From: CADEED01 sp036274075
GTDB taxonomy: Bacteria > Pseudomonadota > Gammaproteobacteria > Steroidobacterales > Steroidobacteraceae
DNA length: 14,621 nt
NCBI GenBank assembly: GCA_036274075.1
Contig: DASUGK010000133.1
Span: 1 to 14,621 of the forward strand
Reading direction: 5' to 3'
The position numbers and the translations under genes were made by a program. This document shows, piece after piece, positions 12,650 to 14,621 of the stretch; the first letter of the stretch is position 1, and every line of letters starts with the position of its first letter. The notes beneath the pieces were generated by a model. The model was not told the origin of the DNA. It saw only the letters and a program-made list of their open reading frames with translations, and made no database searches.

Positions 12650-14621
12650 CTAGAAGATCGGGTCCGTGCCGCCCTGCGGCTGATCGGGTGAATTCGAGTC
12701 GATCGACTGCATGCCCTCGGTACCACCCCGATATCCCTCCTCCGTCGGCAGCATGTCCGCGCGGAAATATTCGCTGACCGGATCCAGGTCGGCATTCCTG
12801 GTGCCGCCGGTGGCCGCATTCACCTTGAGTTCGATGATGCCATCGGGAATCGGACGCGTCTTTTCCGGCACGCCGCGCAAGGCCTCCTGCATGTACTCGA
12901 CCCAGATCGGTACCGCGGTGCGTGCGCCTTCCTCGATGGCGCCGAGCGGAGTGTTGTCGTTCTTGCCGACCCACACGCTGGCGACGATGCTGTCGTTGAA
13001 TCCATTGAACCAGGTGTCGACCGACTGGTCGGTGGTGCCGGTCTTGCCGCGCAGGTCGCGGCGGCCCAGCGCCAGCGCGCGCCTGCCGGTGCCTCGCGTG
13101 ATCACCTCGCGCATGATGTCGTTCATCAGGAAGCAGACCTCCGGCGAGATCACGCGCTCGGCCGGCGTGGCATGGCGTTCGCTCGCCGGCAGCGGCGTCG
13201 GCGCCACGTGCGTGGCGCTCACCGGGATCTGCCTGGCACTCTGGGCATCCGAAACCGCATAGATGGGCTGCGCGCATTCCGCGCACACCGCGTGTGGATC
13301 CGCCGTGAAGAGCACTTCGCCCGCGGGCCCTTCGATGCGATCGATGTAGAAGGGTTCGACCTTGTAACCGCCGTTGGCGAATACCGCGAAGCCCGTGGCC
13401 ACGTCGAGCGGCGTCGACTGCAGGCTGCCGAGCGCCAGCGTCAGGTTGTTGGGGATGTGGTCGCGCTCGGGCGTGAAGCCGAAGGCCTTCACGTAGTCGA
13501 CGACCTGCCTGATGCCCAGTTCCTTGAGCAGCCGGATCGACACCAGGTTGCGCGAATTCACCAGCGCGTCGCGCAGGCGCGTAGGCCCGCCGAATCCGCC
13601 GCCGGAATTCTTCGGGCGCCACACCTCCTCGAGTCCCGGGTCGTCCATGATGATGGGCGCATCGAGGATCACCGAAGCGGGCGTGAAATTCCCGGCGAGC
13701 GCGGCGGCGTACATGAACGGCTTGAAACCCGAACCCGGCTGGCGCTTGGCCATGGTCACGCGGTTGAACCTGCCCTGCCCGGCGGCGAAATAGTCGAAGC
13801 CGCCGACCAGCGAGAGGATGGCGCCGTTGTTGGGATCGAGCGCGATCAATGCGCTCTCGGCGTCGGGCACCTGCGCCAGCGCGGCCGGTGCATCGGGCTT
13901 GTCGCCGCGCACCACGTGCACGACGTCGCCACGCGCCAGGATCTCTGGCGCGCTCTTCGGTTCGGGTCCCGGGGCCAGGTCGCTGTTGCTGCGTTTGCGC
14001 GCCCACGACATCCCTGCCCATTCGACCGTGGCGAGCCCGGCGCCTTTCACGTAGACCCTGGCCTGTTTCTCCGCGACGCTGATGACGATGGCCGGATCGA
14101 CGTTGCCCACGCGGCCGTACTCGTCCAACAGCTTTTCCAGCGCCTCCGGGGTCTCGTCGCCCTTGAGCTCGACCTTGCCGGCCGCGCCGTGCCAACCCTG
14201 GCGGCGGTCATAGTCGACCAGGCCATTGCGCAGCGCGCGGTTCGCGGCGGTCTGCAATCGGCCGTCGAGGGTCGTGTACACCTTGTAGCCGGCGTCCTGC
14301 GCTTCCGGGCCGAAGCGCTTGATCATCTCGAGCCGCACCATCTCGGCGACGTACGGCGCCTCGACGTCGGACAGCGCGGCGTGCCCCTTGGCACTAACTA
14401 CTTCCTGCGCGGCGGCCGTGGCCGCGGCCTCGTCGATGAAACCGAGCTCGCGCATGCGGCGCAGCACGTACTTGCGCCGCTCGGTGGCGCCCTGCGGATT
14501 GGCGATCGGGTTGTACCGCGTCGGCCACTGCGGCACGCGCGCGAGCGTCGCCGCCTCGGCGAGCGTGAGATCGCCGAGCTGCTTGCCGAAATAGGTTTCC
14601 GCCGCCGCGGCGACGCCGTAG
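12650..14621 (-). CDS. mrcA: Penicillin-binding protein 1A, 3' part (5' end outside window)
   Basis: Bifunctional class A PBP that polymerises glycan strands and cross-links peptidoglycan in the periplasm. The frame is open to the window edge, so about 656 C-terminal residues are present. Numbering from the first full codon, residues 1-60 are the end of the glycosyltransferase domain (YGVAAAAETYFGKQLG, LTLAEAATLARVPQWP). Then comes a linker or OB-like region and the transpeptidase: catalytic S297 in QPGSGFKPF, SRN at 356-358 and KTGTT at 526-530. The catalytic glutamate of the glycosyltransferase lies outside. The translated start at 14536 seen inside the frame is an internal GTG, not the real start. 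An insertion with CAEC (C446, C449) lies in the transpeptidase domain. The protein ends in a low-complexity Gly/Asp/Pro-rich tail. The hypothetical gene follows after 15 bases. Confidence 0.96.
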   Translation of the reverse strand, partial: YGVAAAAETYFGKQLGDLTLAEAATLARVPQWPTRYNPIANPQGATERRKYVLRRMRELGFIDEAAATAAAQEVVSAKGHAALSDVEAPYVAEMVRLEMIKRFGPEAQDAGYKVYTTLDGRLQTAANRALRNGLVDYDRRQGWHGAAGKVELKGDETPEALEKLLDEYGRVGNVDPAIVISVAEKQARVYVKGAGLATVEWAGMSWARKRSNSDLAPGPEPKSAPEILARGDVVHVVRGDKPDAPAALAQVPDAESALIALDPNNGAILSLVGGFDYFAAGQGRFNRVTMAKRQPGSGFKPFMYAAALAGNFTPASVILDAPIIMDDPGLEEVWRPKNSGGGFGGPTRLRDALVNSRNLVSIRLLKELGIRQVVDYVKAFGFTPERDHIPNNLTLALGSLQSTPLDVATGFAVFANGGYKVEPFYIDRIEGPAGEVLFTADPHAVCAECAQPIYAVSDAQSARQIPVSATHVAPTPLPASERHATPAERVISPEVCFLMNDIMREVITRGTGRRALALGRRDLRGKTGTTDQSVDTWFNGFNDSIVASVWVGKNDNTPLGAIEEGARTAVPIWVEYMQEALRGVPEKTRPIPDGIIELKVNAATGGTRNADLDPVSEYFRADMLPTEEGYRGGTEGMQSIDSNSPDQPQGGTDPIF

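Noticed and set aside
12546..14195. A 549-codon minus-strand frame overlapping mrcA
   Set aside because: It is a frame-shifted reading of mrcA with arginine/glycine-rich shadow composition; the mrcA frame carries all catalytic motifs.

Overview
The window reads as a chromosomal housekeeping segment from a G+C-rich gammaproteobacterium. The grouping of rpoZ, gmk, yicC, rph, rdgB and hemW, a YicC of exactly the E. coli length (287 aa), an E. coli-like bL31 with four zinc cysteines, and a citrate synthase keeping the NADH-site cysteine all point there. The overall style resembles the Xanthomonadales/Nevskiales/Steroidobacter side of the class; that placement is an inference. I see no mobile element, tRNA, rRNA or CRISPR array.

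Left part (1-5057), mainly minus strand: the 5' part of rpoZ (RNA polymerase omega), gmk (guanylate kinase), and yicC (endoribonuclease family). In many gammaproteobacteria yicC and gmk are neighbours. Here they are separated by two accessory genes: a plus-strand FAD-dependent amine/amino-acid oxidase-like gene (1063-2409) and a minus-strand gene (2410-4197) for an exported protein with a TonB-C-like segment, a DUF6438-like domain and C-terminal ankyrin repeats. The second gene overlaps the yicC stop by 4 bases, and the two accessory genes end stop-to-stop with no base between them.

Middle part (5136-8391), plus strand: a tight operon of a PP2C-type phosphatase (TTG start), rph (RNase PH), rdgB (dITP/XTP pyrophosphatase) and hemW (radical-SAM heme chaperone). 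The junctions are a 1-base overlap, an 18-base gap and a 4-base overlap. A 343-base gene-free stretch follows (8392-8734). It is unusually A+T-rich and holds perfect DnaA-box sequences, an operator-like inverted repeat and a good sigma70 promoter for rpmE. It is the most interesting non-coding element in the window.

Right part (8735-14621): rpmE with its own terminator, an M48 zinc-metalloprotease lipoprotein, and gltA (citrate synthase), all on plus. Facing them on minus are the 3' part of mrcA (penicillin-binding protein 1A, running off the window edge) and a small conserved hypothetical protein 15 bases after it. Together the genes cover transcription and nucleotide supply (rpoZ, gmk, rdgB), RNA processing (yicC, rph), translation (rpmE), central carbon metabolism (gltA), heme insertion (hemW) and envelope maintenance (M48 protease, mrcA). 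No coherent new multi-gene system stands out. The best leads are the DnaA-box locus and the two-gene insertion between yicC and gmk.
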